Source: Pedobacter chinensis
GTDB lineage: Bacteria; Bacteroidota; Bacteroidia; Sphingobacteriales; Sphingobacteriaceae
Assembly (NCBI RefSeq): GCF_003339865.1
Contig: NZ_QPKV01000004.1
Span: 558,001-622,000, forward strand
Direction of reading: 5' to 3'
DNA: 64,000 bases
Part shown: one piece after another, positions 9,850 to 19,563 of the stretch
How positions within the stretch are numbered: the stretch's first letter is position 1
How the letters are laid out: every line of letters starts with the position of its first letter
Notes under the pieces: generated by a model
What the model was told of the DNA's origin: nothing
The model's input: the letters and a program-made list of their open reading frames with translations, nothing else
The model's database searches: none
Translations under genes and position numbers: made by a program

Positions 9850-10965
9850 CTAACTTAAAATATTCAGATAGCAATTCATTAATTGCTGTGTAACTAAAGG
9901 GCTGTTGAATTTTTGAACAAATTCCAGCCCTTTTTCTTTCATCTCTTTTTGCAAAGAAGAATCAGACAAAATTTTATTTATAGCTGTAGCTAAGCCATTT
10001 GCATCATTAGGCGATATATAAAAACTATTAGCTCCGCCAGCTTCCTCTAAGCAAGAACCTGTGGCGGCAATAACTGGGACTCTACAATATAAAGCTTCGA
10101 TAACTGGAATGCCAAAACCCTCATAAAAGGATGGGTATACAAATAAATTTGCCATTTGATAAATACCTGGCAAATCAGCAAATGGAATGTTTTTCAGGAA
10201 AATCACACGATTTCTTAATCCCAATTTCTCCATCTCTTTTTCAACTTCCTTAAAATACGATGTTTGTTTGCCAATCACAACCAATTTGTATTCCTCATCT
10301 ACATTTTTAAGTGCCTGAACGATTAGTTTGAGGTTTTTACGTTCCTCAATTGTTCCAACATTCAAAATATATTTTTCAGGAAGTTTATAAGTAAGGCTGA
10401 TTCTTTTTAAAGCTGTTGCAGGCAGTGGAGTTTTAAAACTATCATCGCAACTTTGGTAAATCACTTCAACTTTATCAGGATTTACGCCATAAAGTTCAAT
10501 AATATCTTGCCTGGTTTTTTCGCTAATGGCAATAATTTTATCTGCCCTTTTACAAGCCGATTTACTTTTCCATTCGTATAATTTTCGGTCAATAAACTTA
10601 TAATATTGAGGGAAACGAAGAAAAATTAAATCATGAATGGTTACAATTGATTTTATTCGGGTATGCTGAATGGCAAAAGGAATTTCATGGCTTAAACCAT
10701 GGAAAATCTGAACATTATCCTGGGCTAAATCTTTAAGAATATTTAAAGTCCGCCATAAAAAATTACCGTTTCGCGGCAGTTTTAACTCAATGTTTTTCTT
10801 TTCAAAAAAAGTATCAATCTGTCTTGCCGATTTAATTTTCGGAGAATAAACCAGATATTGATTTTCTGGGAACTGATCAGCCAAATGCCCAATCAAAAAC
10901 CGGCTATAATTTCCTAAGCCAGTTAAGTTGTTTGCTGCACGTTTGCCATCGTATCCAATATTCAT
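9850..10965 (-). CDS. Glycosyltransferase family 4 (GT-B fold) protein
   Basis: A 371-residue GT-B enzyme. The N-terminal domain begins MNIGYDGKRAANNLTGLGNYS, with the G-G-N-Y acceptor loop; IVTIHDL and ADKIIAISEKTRQDI mark the middle. The donor half has ILNVGTIEERKNLK and the E-x7-E motif EGFGIPVIEA within PSFYEGFGIPVIEALYC. The family transfers sugars from NDP-sugars in envelope polysaccharide or glycolipid assembly; donor and acceptor cannot be told. No other glycan gene is adjacent. It lies 74 bases downstream of dapD, separated by a palindromic repeat. Confidence 0.88.
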   Translation of the reverse strand: MNIGYDGKRAANNLTGLGNYSRFLIGHLADQFPENQYLVYSPKIKSARQIDTFFEKKNIELKLPRNGNFLWRTLNILKDLAQDNVQIFHGLSHEIPFAIQHTRIKSIVTIHDLIFLRFPQYYKFIDRKLYEWKSKSACKRADKIIAISEKTRQDIIELYGVNPDKVEVIYQSCDDSFKTPLPATALKRISLTYKLPEKYILNVGTIEERKNLKLIVQALKNVDEEYKLVVIGKQTSYFKEVEKEMEKLGLRNRVIFLKNIPFADLPGIYQMANLFVYPSFYEGFGIPVIEALYCRVPVIAATGSCLEEAGGANSFYISPNDANGLATAINKILSDSSLQKEMKEKGLEFVQKFNSPLVTQQLMNCYLNILS

Positions 10966-10976
10966 AGTGGTGTAAT

Positions 10977-11037
10977 TAAGGTAAAAGGTTTAAGGCTTGG
11001 ATGTTGCCTTACACCCTAAACCTTATACCTTAAGCCA
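10977..11037. repeat. Imperfect palindromic AAGGTTTAAGG-type repeat
   Basis: Left arm GGTAAAAGGTTTAAGG, right arm CCTAAACCTTATACCTTAAG. The gap between the dapD stop and the glycosyltransferase start consists almost entirely of this hairpin. The same low-complexity style recurs inside valS (34031-34093). It could attenuate read-through from dapD. Confidence 0.5.
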
Positions 11038-11039
11038 TA

Positions 11040-11858
11040 TTATACTGCTACATTATTTTCTCTCAACGCATCGTTAAGTGAAGTTTTTTTATCTGTACTT
11101 TCTTTACGTTTACCGATGATTAAAGCACACGGAACCTGATATTCGCCAGCAGGGAATTTTTTGGTATAACTACCAGGAATTACTACTGAACGGGCAGGAA
11201 CAACACCTTTATATTCTACAGGAGTTGGACCAGTAACATCGATAATTTTAGTAGATGCCGTTAATACAACATTAGCACCAAGAACAGCTTCTCTTTCAAC
11301 TTTAACACCTTCAACAACAATTGCTCTTGAACCTAAAAATGCATCATCTTCAATGATTACAGGTGCAGCTTGTACGGGTTCCAAAACGCCTCCAATACCA
11401 ACACCACCACTTAAGTGCACACGTTTTCCGATTTGTGCGCAAGAACCTACGGTAGCCCAGGTATCAACCATGGTACCTTCATCAACGTAAGCGCCAATGT
11501 TTACATAAGATGGCATCATGATCACCCCTTTAGCTAAGAATGAGCCGTAGCGGGCACTGGCCATTGGTACCACACGAACACCGGTTGCTTTGTAATCTGT
11601 TTTTAAATCCATTTTATCGTGATAAACAAACGGCCCACTCTTAATTTCCTTCATATCGCGAATCGGGAAATATAAAATAACGGCTTTCTTTACCCACTCA
11701 TTAATGCCCCAAGAGTTTAAAACTGGTTCAGCAACACGAATTTCTCCTTTATCTAATCCTAAAATAACGGTTTCAATGGCTTCGCAGTAGTTGCTGTATT
11801 GTAAAAGGGTCCTGTCTTCCCAAGCGGCTTCAATTAATTTCTTTAAATCTGAATACAT
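11040..11858 (-). CDS. dapD: 2,3,4,5-tetrahydropyridine-2,6-dicarboxylate N-succinyltransferase
   Basis: A 272-residue enzyme of the succinylase branch of lysine/meso-diaminopimelate synthesis, which transfers succinyl from succinyl-CoA to tetrahydrodipicolinate. The N-terminal helical domain (LKKLIEAAWEDRTLL) precedes a left-handed beta-helix of hexapeptide repeats, with VRVVPMASARYGSFL, MMPSYVNIGAYVDEGTMVDTWATVGSCAQIG and GGVGIGGVLEP, all hallmarks of DapD. The length matches the family. It is divergent from the S4-protein gene across a repeat-rich intergenic region. Confidence 0.97.
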   Translation of the reverse strand: MYSDLKKLIEAAWEDRTLLQYSNYCEAIETVILGLDKGEIRVAEPVLNSWGINEWVKKAVILYFPIRDMKEIKSGPFVYHDKMDLKTDYKATGVRVVPMASARYGSFLAKGVIMMPSYVNIGAYVDEGTMVDTWATVGSCAQIGKRVHLSGGVGIGGVLEPVQAAPVIIEDDAFLGSRAIVVEGVKVEREAVLGANVVLTASTKIIDVTGPTPVEYKGVVPARSVVIPGSYTKKFPAGEYQVPCALIIGKRKESTDKKTSLNDALRENNVAV

Positions 11859-11904
11859 GATGTTTTTAAATTTTACGCAAAATAAATCAATTTTTGCTTA
11901 TTAA

Positions 11905-12120
11905 TGGGTTAATTGTTTAAAATTTGTATGAAGTGGGTTAATTGTTTAAATCGCTTATGGAGAAGGTTAATCGTTTTTGCAGAAGGTTAACTGTTTAAAT
12001 CGTTTAAACTGGTTAATTGTACGGTTAACCGATTAACCAGTTGAAACAATTAAACGATTTTGCGTAGTTGGAACCATCATACAGTTAACCGATTAACCAA
12101 TTGAAACAATTAAACAGTAG
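11905..12120. repeat. Cluster of GGTTAATTGTTTAAA / TTAACCGATTAACC repeats
   Basis: The gap between dapD and the S4 gene holds at least four copies of GGTTAATYGTTTAAA-like sequence, then two near-identical direct repeats, each TTAACCGATTAACCARTTG followed by AAACAATTAAAC (12024-12055 and 12084-12115). The two classes are partly complementary: AAATCGTTTAAACTGGTTAAT (around 11998-12018) can pair with ATTAACCAGTT...AAACGATTT. A third copy of the 31-bp unit lies at 44302-44332. Confidence 0.75.
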
Positions 12121-12150
12121 TTACCAGTAGTTACAATTAACCAAATTGCT

Positions 12151-12158
12151 TATTTTTG
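12151..12158 (+). promoter_or_regulatory. -7 promoter element TATTTTTG before the S4 gene
   Basis: Exact match to TAnnTTTG, 6 bases before the ATG at 12165, again implying a very short leader. It argues against the in-frame TTG at 12156, which would lie inside the promoter element. Confidence 0.5.
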
Positions 12159-12164
12159 AACTTT

Positions 12165-12566
12165 ATGGCAGAAGCAGAAAAACTCAGAATTGATAAATAC
12201 CTATGGGCTATCAGGTTGTTTAAAACCCGAAGTCTGGCTACCGACGCCTGTAAGGCAGGCCGTGTGAAACTGAATGGTCAAAACATTAAGCCTTCGGCAA
12301 TTGTAAAAATTGGCGATGTTTATCAAGTATCAAAAGGTATTGAAAAGAAAACTATTGAAGTGGTGGAGTTTTCTTATAACCGAACAGATTCCCCAACTGC
12401 ACTTACCAAATACAAAGATTTAACACCCGTTGAAGAAACACATGCCTTTAAATCAGTATTCCATGCGCCAAGTTTAAAGCGTGATCGGGGTACAGGCAGG
12501 CCTACCAAAAAGGACAGGAGAGAAACTGATGATTTAATCAGTGGAATGTTTGATGATGAAGAGTAG
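12165..12566 (+). CDS. S4-domain RNA-binding protein (Hsp15/HslR-like)
   Basis: A 133-residue basic protein. Residues 5-60 form an S4 domain: LRIDKYLWAIRLFKTRSLATDACKAGRVKLNG, with the typical K-x2-W-x4-F-K-T-R-x-A pattern of Hsp15. The tail is rich in K and R (SLKRDRGTGRPTKKDRRE), as expected for ribosome or rRNA binding. Hsp15 rescues stalled 50S subunits carrying nascent chains in E. coli; the same role here is inferred. I chose the ATG at 12165 over the upstream TTG because of the promoter element. Confidence 0.88.
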   Translation: MAEAEKLRIDKYLWAIRLFKTRSLATDACKAGRVKLNGQNIKPSAIVKIGDVYQVSKGIEKKTIEVVEFSYNRTDSPTALTKYKDLTPVEETHAFKSVFHAPSLKRDRGTGRPTKKDRRETDDLISGMFDDEE

Positions 12567-12587
12567 CTAGCCCTAAGTTTTGAGCCC

Positions 12588-12706
12588 AAAGTCTATAGTC
12601 TGTTCGACTCATGACAAAGTATTGAGACTAAAAAAATCAATTCCCTTTCTCCAATCGGAAATCGCTGGTCGACTCATGACTCAAGACTATGGACTGAGGA
12701 CTAAAA
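12588..12706. repeat. GACTCATGAC/GACTATGGACT low-complexity repeats
   Basis: The motif CGACTCATGAC occurs at 12605-12615 and 12670-12680, with further variants of GACTATAGACT/GACTATGGACTGAGGACTA around it. The repeat straddles the 3' end of the EcsC gene, so the protein's last ~20 residues are probably encoded by it. Confidence 0.55.
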
Positions 12707-13410
12707 TACCTCATCCGATAACTCATCATGGCTGTTTTTCCTAGTTTTTCAATGAGTTTGTAATTTGCTACTGCGCCAACCGCTGCCCCAACAAATGGCA
12801 GCATTTGAGCAAGTTTGGCTAAGTCAATATAATCCCGATATTGCTGCTGGAAAGTAAGCCAGTCAAATTCATCGATATTGGTTGGAAGCTGATGTGCTTT
12901 GTTATCCCAATCCTGCATTTTCAAATAAACATTTTTACTTTCTTCTTTACTGGAAAAAGCCAGTTGGAAGATGTGCAGAATAAATAAACGTTCCCGATAA
13001 TCCTTGACATCATAACCATAAACAGCTGCGATGTCAAAAAGCATTTTCATTTTGATGCCCAGTAATAATGGAAAATCGGCCAGACTCATTAAAAATCCCC
13101 CAGCACCAGTTATTCCACCTTCTGCGGCACCAGTTTTTTTATAATTCGTTATCTTCTGCTTTATTAATGCTTCACGATGCATTAAAGTTAAATCGATAAC
13201 TGGTTTCGATGTGGTAAAAGTTGAACCAAATAGTACGCCCTTAACCATTTGTTTAATAGCAACCGTAATAGCATTGTGAACTTTATCTGGAATATAGCTG
13301 TTGATTTTCTTTTGAACCTTATCCGTCATTTTGCTCAAAAGCGATGGTTTTTGTAAGATCTTAAACCTCCAAAAATCCATTTCGCTCTTAATTTTCTGTT
13401 CGTAAGTCAT
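12637..13410 (-). CDS. EcsC family protein
   Basis: A 257-residue protein matching the EcsC family. It has WRFKILQKPSLLSKMTDKVQKKINSYIPDKVHNAI at the start, then a glycine-rich hydrophobic segment GGITGAGGFLMSLADFPLLLGIKMKMLFDIAAVYGYD, and a second GAAVGAVANYKLIEKLGKTAMMSYRMRYF near the C-terminus. EcsC is named after the third gene of the Bacillus ecs locus; no function is established. The last residues (SPQSIVLSHESTSDF) come from an intergenic-type repeat and probably extend beyond the ancestral end. It lies downstream of the deaminase gene on the same strand. Confidence 0.82.
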   Translation of the reverse strand: MTYEQKIKSEMDFWRFKILQKPSLLSKMTDKVQKKINSYIPDKVHNAITVAIKQMVKGVLFGSTFTTSKPVIDLTLMHREALIKQKITNYKKTGAAEGGITGAGGFLMSLADFPLLLGIKMKMLFDIAAVYGYDVKDYRERLFILHIFQLAFSSKEESKNVYLKMQDWDNKAHQLPTNIDEFDWLTFQQQYRDYIDLAKLAQMLPFVGAAVGAVANYKLIEKLGKTAMMSYRMRYFSPQSIVLSHESTSDFRLEKGN

Positions 13411-13463
13411 AAGCCGTATTTAGTATTCAGACGCTTACTTGCCATGATTTGTTTCATCAGCAG

Positions 13464-13946
13464 TTAATAATCTATCCTCATGGCCGATTTTTCCCATAGT
13501 TTAAAAGCTTCCAGGGCCTCATCTCTCATCAATTGAACTACGGGCAGCGTTCTTTTATCCATAGGTTTATCCAACTCATCATAAATAAACTTATCGCTAA
13601 AACCTATATGCTCTGCATCTGCTTTTGTGTTGGCGTAATAAATGGTTTCAATACGCGACCAATAAATTGCACCTAAACACATCGGGCAAGGTTCGCAGCT
13701 GGTATAAACCACACAACCACTCAAATCGAAGGTGTTCAATTCCTGACAAGCCAGTCGAATCGCAGAAACCTCAGCATGTGCCGTTGGATCGTTGGTTGAA
13801 GTAACCTTGTTCGCCGATTTAGCAATGAGTTTGCCATCTTTAACAATTACAGCACCAAATGGCCCGCCAATGCTTTCGGTAACATTCTGTACAGATAGCT
13901 CAATGGCCATTCGCATAAAATCTTTATGTTGTTCGTTATTATCCAT
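13464..13946 (-). CDS. Nucleoside/guanine deaminase, cytidine deaminase fold
   Basis: A 160-residue zinc hydrolase of the cytidine/deoxycytidylate deaminase superfamily. The zinc ligands and catalytic residue are in HAEVSAIRLACQ (His and Glu) and SCEPCPMCLGAIYWS (two Cys). GGPFGAVIVKDGKLIA, SNDPTAHAE and the C-terminal FSDKFIYDELDKPMDKRTLP closely resemble Bacillus guanine deaminase, which converts guanine to xanthine. The length and domain-swapped C-terminal tail support guanine deaminase over tRNA-adenosine deaminase. It follows the OmpH gene after a terminator. Confidence 0.87.
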   Translation of the reverse strand: MDNNEQHKDFMRMAIELSVQNVTESIGGPFGAVIVKDGKLIAKSANKVTSTNDPTAHAEVSAIRLACQELNTFDLSGCVVYTSCEPCPMCLGAIYWSRIETIYYANTKADAEHIGFSDKFIYDELDKPMDKRTLPVVQLMRDEALEAFKLWEKSAMRIDY

Positions 13947-13961
13947 TTATAAAAATCAAGC

Positions 13962-13990
13962 AAAAAAAATGCCCCGATTACTCGAGGCAT
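13962..13990 (-). terminator. Terminator after the OmpH gene
   Basis: On the minus strand a 9-bp stem with one mismatch (ATGCCTCGA/TCGGGGCAT, 4-base loop) is followed by a run of eight T. It lies 26 bases beyond the OmpH stop and before the deaminase start. Confidence 0.85.
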
Positions 13991-14015
13991 CTCTTATTTA
14001 TTTTGTTGTATTAAA

Positions 14016-14615
14016 TTATTTTTTGCTGTATTCAGCGTTTAATCCTTTAATTACCTCTGAAGTTACATCTAAGCTCTCGTCAGCAAATAAGATTGCACTA
14101 TTACCTTTAGAATAAGTTAAAACCATTTTATAACCTTTTTCTTTAGCATAGCCTTTTAAGTAGTTGGCCACCTTATCATACAGCTTTTCATTTTCAGTAG
14201 CTTGTTCATTTTGCAAAGCAGCGCCAGCATTTTGCTGATAGGCTTGTAACTCCTGTTGTTTGCGTTGTAAACGTTCTTCAGTCGTTTTACGTTGATCGGC
14301 AGATAGTGTTTGTGCTGCTTGTTGGTACTGTGCCAATTCTCTTTGGAAAGCCTGGCCTTTAGCCTGCATATCAGCCTGAGCATTTTTGGTTTTACCTTCA
14401 AATTTAACTTTAAGATCTTTGAAGTACTCGTATTTTGTTAGTAACGAATCAGAGTTAACATATACAATTTTCTCACTCGGAGCTACTGCTGCTGTAGTGC
14501 TGTCTGTTTTTTTAGTTTCAGTTGTTTTAGCTTCTTTGTTTTGACATGCAGAAAAAGCCGTGATTAGTGCAGCTGTTGCAAATAAACCAAAGGTTTTAAA
14601 GGTTCTTCTTTCCAT
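14016..14615 (-). CDS. OmpH/Skp-family periplasmic chaperone-like lipoprotein
   Basis: A 199-residue protein with an N-terminal signal (GLFATAALITAFSAC) whose cysteine fits a lipobox. A Thr/Lys-rich linker is followed by KIVYVNSDSLLTKYEYFKDLK, the conserved OmpH start, and a long Q/A/K-rich coiled coil (residues ~75-150, FQRELAQYQQAAQTLSADQRK). The Skp fold binds unfolded outer-membrane proteins in the periplasm through such tentacle helices. Bacteroidota carry several OmpH genes, often next to bamA; this one stands alone. It ends in a good terminator. Confidence 0.88.
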   Translation of the reverse strand: MERRTFKTFGLFATAALITAFSACQNKEAKTTETKKTDSTTAAVAPSEKIVYVNSDSLLTKYEYFKDLKVKFEGKTKNAQADMQAKGQAFQRELAQYQQAAQTLSADQRKTTEERLQRKQQELQAYQQNAGAALQNEQATENEKLYDKVANYLKGYAKEKGYKMVLTYSKGNSAILFADESLDVTSEVIKGLNAEYSKK

Positions 14616-14756
14616 TATTGTTTAATAAATTTTAGCAAACTTATATAAATTAGTTTTTATATGCAATTAAGAGTTGTTCATACAGCGAGTTAATGAATAT
14701 GGATTGCTATTGAAATGATTGGAAAGCAATTGCAGCATTTCATTTTTGTGTTTGTT

Positions 14757-14822
14757 CCCGCTAATCGCTTTACTTCGCTCATCAGCCACAAGGGCTGCCG
14801 CTACGTGTTCGCTTTTATCGGG
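14757..14822. repeat. GC-richer dispersed repeat, CCCG...CGGG ends
   Basis: This 66-base segment is visibly richer in G and C than its surroundings, begins CCCGCTAATCGC and ends CGCTTTTATCGGG. It resembles intergenic palindromic repeats I remember from Bacteroidota, but no second copy is in this window. Confidence 0.35.
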
Positions 14823-14877
14823 TTTAGGTGGCTCGGCTTGTCTTAAAATTTACGGTTGCAGGGTGCAAATTACATCA

Positions 14878-14896
14878 AACGTTCCTACGGAACGTT
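14878..14896. repeat. REP-like hairpin, 8-bp stem
   Basis: AACGTTCC-TAC-GGAACGTT is a perfect 8-bp stem with a 3-base loop. It is the first of a family of ACGT-core hairpins bounding this non-coding block. Confidence 0.7.
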
Positions 14897-14914
14897 ACGA
14901 AAAACATCTTTTTT

Positions 14915-14942
14915 CTACCCAGGAAACGTCCCGATGGGACGT
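14915..14942. repeat. REP-like hairpin with CTACCCAGGAA leader
   Basis: The leader CTACCCAGGAA is followed by ACGTCCC-GAT-GGGACGT, a perfect 7-bp stem. The same leader and stem base recur in opposite orientation in the tandem array at 15499-15860, with a C:G pair replaced by T:A. Confidence 0.75.
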
Positions 14943-15006
14943 GATTTGGAATGATTTTTCCTGGTTTTTAACAGATGGATGTTAAGGTTTTTCTTTTGAT
15001 CCATAT

Positions 15007-15490
15007 CGTCCTCGTTTGTAACGAGGATACATGAAATTGGCGATTTTATCGCCAGTAATGACATTGGGCGGAAACAACCACAACTCGACCTGAGAAATTT
15101 TTGTACATAGGTTAGGATAAGGTGTGGCTTGGAATGATTTAGATGATTTTATCTATCTTCATCGTTTGTAACGAAGATACATTAAATTGGTGATTTTATC
15201 GCCGGTAATGACATTGGGTGGAAACAGCAACAAAACTCGACCTGAAAAATTTTTGTACAATAGGTTAGATAAGGTGTGGCTTAGAATGATTTAGGCGTGG
15301 TTTGGATGATTTTATCTATCGTCCTCGTTTGTAACGAGGATACATTAAATTGGTGATTTTATCGCCAGTAATGACATTGGGTGGAAACAACGACAAAACT
15401 CGACCTGAAAAATTTTTGTACAATAGTTAGGATAAGGTGTGGCTTAGAATGATTTAGGCGTGGTTTGGATGATTTTATTTATCGTTCTCC
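15007..15490. repeat. Three tandem ~150-163 bp repeats
   Basis: The marker CGTTTGTAACGA starts at 15013, 15163 and 15326, giving periods of 150 and 163 bases; a truncated fourth unit begins near 15481. Each unit holds two small hairpins (CCTCGTT-TGT-AACGAGG and a GGCGAT-TTT-ATCGCC type) and a common tail with TGACATTGGGYGGAAACA, CTCGACCTGA and GGTGTGGCTT. No convincing reading frame runs through the units. Confidence 0.8.
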
Positions 15491-15498
15491 GATAGAAA

Positions 15499-15860
15499 GC
15501 CATTGAATTTTATGGTTTTATGGAAAATCAAACGCTGTAAGTACGTTTCCTGGGTAGCCATTGAATTTATGGTTTTATGGAAAATCAACCGTCCTGTAAG
15601 GACGTTTCCTGGGTAGCCATTGAATTTAGGTTTTATGGAAAATCAACCGTCTGTAAGGACGTTTCCTGGGTAGCCATTGAATTTATGGTTTTATGGAAAA
15701 TCAACCGTCCTGTAAGGACGTTTCCTGGGGTAGCCATTGAATTTTATGGTTTTATGGAAAATCAAACTGTAAAGACGTTTCCTGGGGTAGCCATTGAATT
15801 TATGGTTTTATGGAAAATCAAACGTCCTGTAAGGACGTTTCCTGGGTAGCCAAAATGTAA
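15499..15860. repeat. Six tandem 57-60 bp repeats with hairpins
   Basis: The unit GCCATTGAATTTATGGTTTT... starts at 15499, 15557, 15616, 15673, 15733 and 15790, and the last ends near 15849. Most units contain CGTCCT-GTA-AGGACG (6-bp stem) followed by TTTCCTGGGTAG, the reverse complement of the leader at 14915. Copies 1, 3 and 5 have decayed stems. Length, lack of unique spacers and internal variation exclude a CRISPR array. Confidence 0.85.
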
Positions 15861-16106
15861 ATTTGGCGGTAACGTTCCATAGGAAAGGTTGATGATTATA
15901 GGCGTTAATAGTTGTTGATCATTGATATTTATATGCGGCAGAAATGAAAAGATTTTAAAATCTGCAATAAAAGCATAATTGACACCGAATATAAATGCAG
16001 AATTACTTTTCAAATCCTTATTTAAACTAGCAGGAAAGCGTTTTATCACTGATCTTTTAACAACCTAAAACTTATCCACATATTAGTTTAAGTGCCAAAA
16101 TTTCCG

Positions 16107-16114
16107 TATTTTTG
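16107..16114 (+). promoter_or_regulatory. Probable gyrB promoter -7 element
   Basis: TATTTTTG matches TAnnTTTG exactly and lies 23 bases before the gyrB ATG. No clear -33 TTTG is visible at the usual distance. Confidence 0.45.
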
Positions 16115-16134
16115 ATACTTATTGTTTTAATTAA

Positions 16135-18096
<1,962 letters not shown>

Positions 18097-18130
18097 TCCC
18101 TAAATCCCCTAACGGGGACTTGAAAATACG

Positions 18131-18166
18131 AAAACCTCTTCTAGTTTAGACTTGAAGAGGTTTTTT
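18131..18166 (+). terminator. Terminator after gyrB
   Basis: A perfect 11-bp stem (AAAACCTCTTC 18131-18141 with GAAGAGGTTTT 18154-18164) followed by more T residues, 35 bases after the gyrB stop. Confidence 0.9.
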
Positions 18167-18193
18167 GTTGAGAATCATTTTAGGTGGCAAATT

Positions 18194-18637
18194 TCAGTTG
18201 TCTCTTTGGAGGGTATATTGATAACTATTGCTTGTATATAATGATTGTGAAGCTTTGGGGTCTAAATCTGGTTCAAACCTTTTGGTTAATGTTAAATTAT
18301 CTCCATTTATTTCTATGGTATATTCGCCAGATAGAATTAAATTCCAGTCAAAGTCAGCGGTCCAGAAATTTTTATCGACAAAACTGGCAATATTTCCATT
18401 TATAGAATAAGTTCCAGAGCCTCCGATTGGTTTTCTGGTGAGATCGGGGACGATGTTAAATTTACCATTTTCAAAAGATATAAAAATGAGGTAGGTTTTT
18501 GGTGTAGATACATCAGGAACGTTAACTTTAAATATGCCAGAATAATTTCCATTACTGATTATTGCATCTTTAGATGGTTTTTTGCAACCAGCAGTAAATG
18601 TGAATAGCATAATCAGGATAAGCAAATGATTTTTCAT
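18194..18637 (-). CDS. Hypothetical lipoprotein
   Basis: A 147-residue predicted lipoprotein with signal MKNHLLILIMLFTFTAGC and a cysteine at residue 18. The mature protein starts KKPSKDAI and is made of short beta strands (YSGIFKVNVP, TYLIFISFENGKFNIVPD, GSGTYSINGNIASFVDK, SGEYTIEINGDNLTLTKRF), suggesting a small lipocalin-like barrel. I do not recognise a named family. It converges with gyrB across the gyrB terminator and lies downstream of truA on the same strand. Confidence 0.7.
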   Translation of the reverse strand: MKNHLLILIMLFTFTAGCKKPSKDAIISNGNYSGIFKVNVPDVSTPKTYLIFISFENGKFNIVPDLTRKPIGGSGTYSINGNIASFVDKNFWTADFDWNLILSGEYTIEINGDNLTLTKRFEPDLDPKASQSLYTSNSYQYTLQRDN

Positions 18638-18687
18638 TTTGTTTAGATTTTAAACATAAAACGAAAATCTTGTAAAAAATGCTACAA

Positions 18688-19488
18688 CTAAACCGAAATC
18701 CAATCCGTTCCTTGCGTTGCAGTAAGGAATTCCGTTCTGGGTTCGAGATTTAAATAAGGATAGGTAACTTTAGAAAGATACAATCCTGTTGGGTGTGCAG
18801 GATTCAATGTGTTTGGGGTTTCCAAACTGATGAGGAGATTTTCAAATTCATTCACACTTAAATTACCTTTACCAACCTTGATGATTTTCCCCATCAAAAT
18901 CCTGATCATTTTGCTTAAAAAGCGATTACTGGCAATGTGAAAACGAATTCTATCGCCTTTGGAGTTAACCAATAAATCAGCCTCCATCACATTGCAAATT
19001 GTATGTTCATATTTATTGGGCTGAGTACAAAAAGCACGATAGTCTTTATATTTTGGCAATAGATTTACAGCCTTTTTCATATTGACCAGATTGAGATTAG
19101 GTTCTAAATAAAACGAACTCTGGTTGGCTAAAAAAGGATCTTTGTAAGTGTGAATAAAATAATCATATTGACGTTGAACCGCATCAAAACGAGCATGCGG
19201 TAATCCCTCCATTTTAATCATATCGAAAACTGCTATATTTTGAGGTAAGGCTTTGTTTAATCTATACAGAAGATCAAAATTAAAATCTTGTTCAATATCT
19301 GCATGGAAGAAAAACTGGCTGGCATGTACGTAAGCATCAGTTCGCCCACAACCAATAATGGGAATTTGCAATTTAAAAATTTGTAAAAGTGCTTTTTCAA
19401 TTACTTCTTGTACGCTTATTGCACCGGGTTGCTTTTGCCATCCGTTATAATGTTGCCCCTGGTAGGCGATGTGGAAGAAATATCTCAT
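18688..19488 (-). CDS. truA: tRNA pseudouridine synthase A
   Basis: A 266-residue enzyme making pseudouridine at tRNA positions 38-40. I start at the ATG giving MRYFFHIAYQG; an in-frame TTG 15 bases upstream is less likely. The early YQGQHYNGWQKQPG motif and the catalytic aspartate, D51 in GCGRTDAYVHASQ, are present, followed by RFDAVQRQYDYFI and a C-terminal RFLSKMIRILMGKIIKVG. The residue after DA is tyrosine where E. coli has glycine (RTDAGVHA). This may mark a Bacteroidota subtype; activity is probably retained because the Asp and Arg are kept. Confidence 0.93.
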   Translation of the reverse strand: MRYFFHIAYQGQHYNGWQKQPGAISVQEVIEKALLQIFKLQIPIIGCGRTDAYVHASQFFFHADIEQDFNFDLLYRLNKALPQNIAVFDMIKMEGLPHARFDAVQRQYDYFIHTYKDPFLANQSSFYLEPNLNLVNMKKAVNLLPKYKDYRAFCTQPNKYEHTICNVMEADLLVNSKGDRIRFHIASNRFLSKMIRILMGKIIKVGKGNLSVNEFENLLISLETPNTLNPAHPTGLYLSKVTYPYLNLEPRTEFLTATQGTDWISV

Positions 19489-19539
19489 GTTTTTCAAGTA
19501 CAATTTTACGGAAATTTTAACATCAGGAATATTAAATCA

Positions 19540-19547
19540 TAATTTTG
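19540..19547 (+). promoter_or_regulatory. -7 element before the YchJ-family gene
   Basis: TAATTTTG matches TAnnTTTG, 16 bases before the ATG at 19564. Confidence 0.45.
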
Positions 19548-19563
19548 CTTTTTAAATAAAGAA

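Noticed and set aside
15499..15848. Possible CRISPR array
   Set aside because: Units are 57-60 bases back to back with no unique spacers, and no cas gene is present.
15577..15849. A 90-residue repetitive open frame across the hairpin array
   Set aside because: It merely reads through six tandem DNA repeats; frame is lost in units of 57, 58 and 60 bases and the peptide has no protein-like features.
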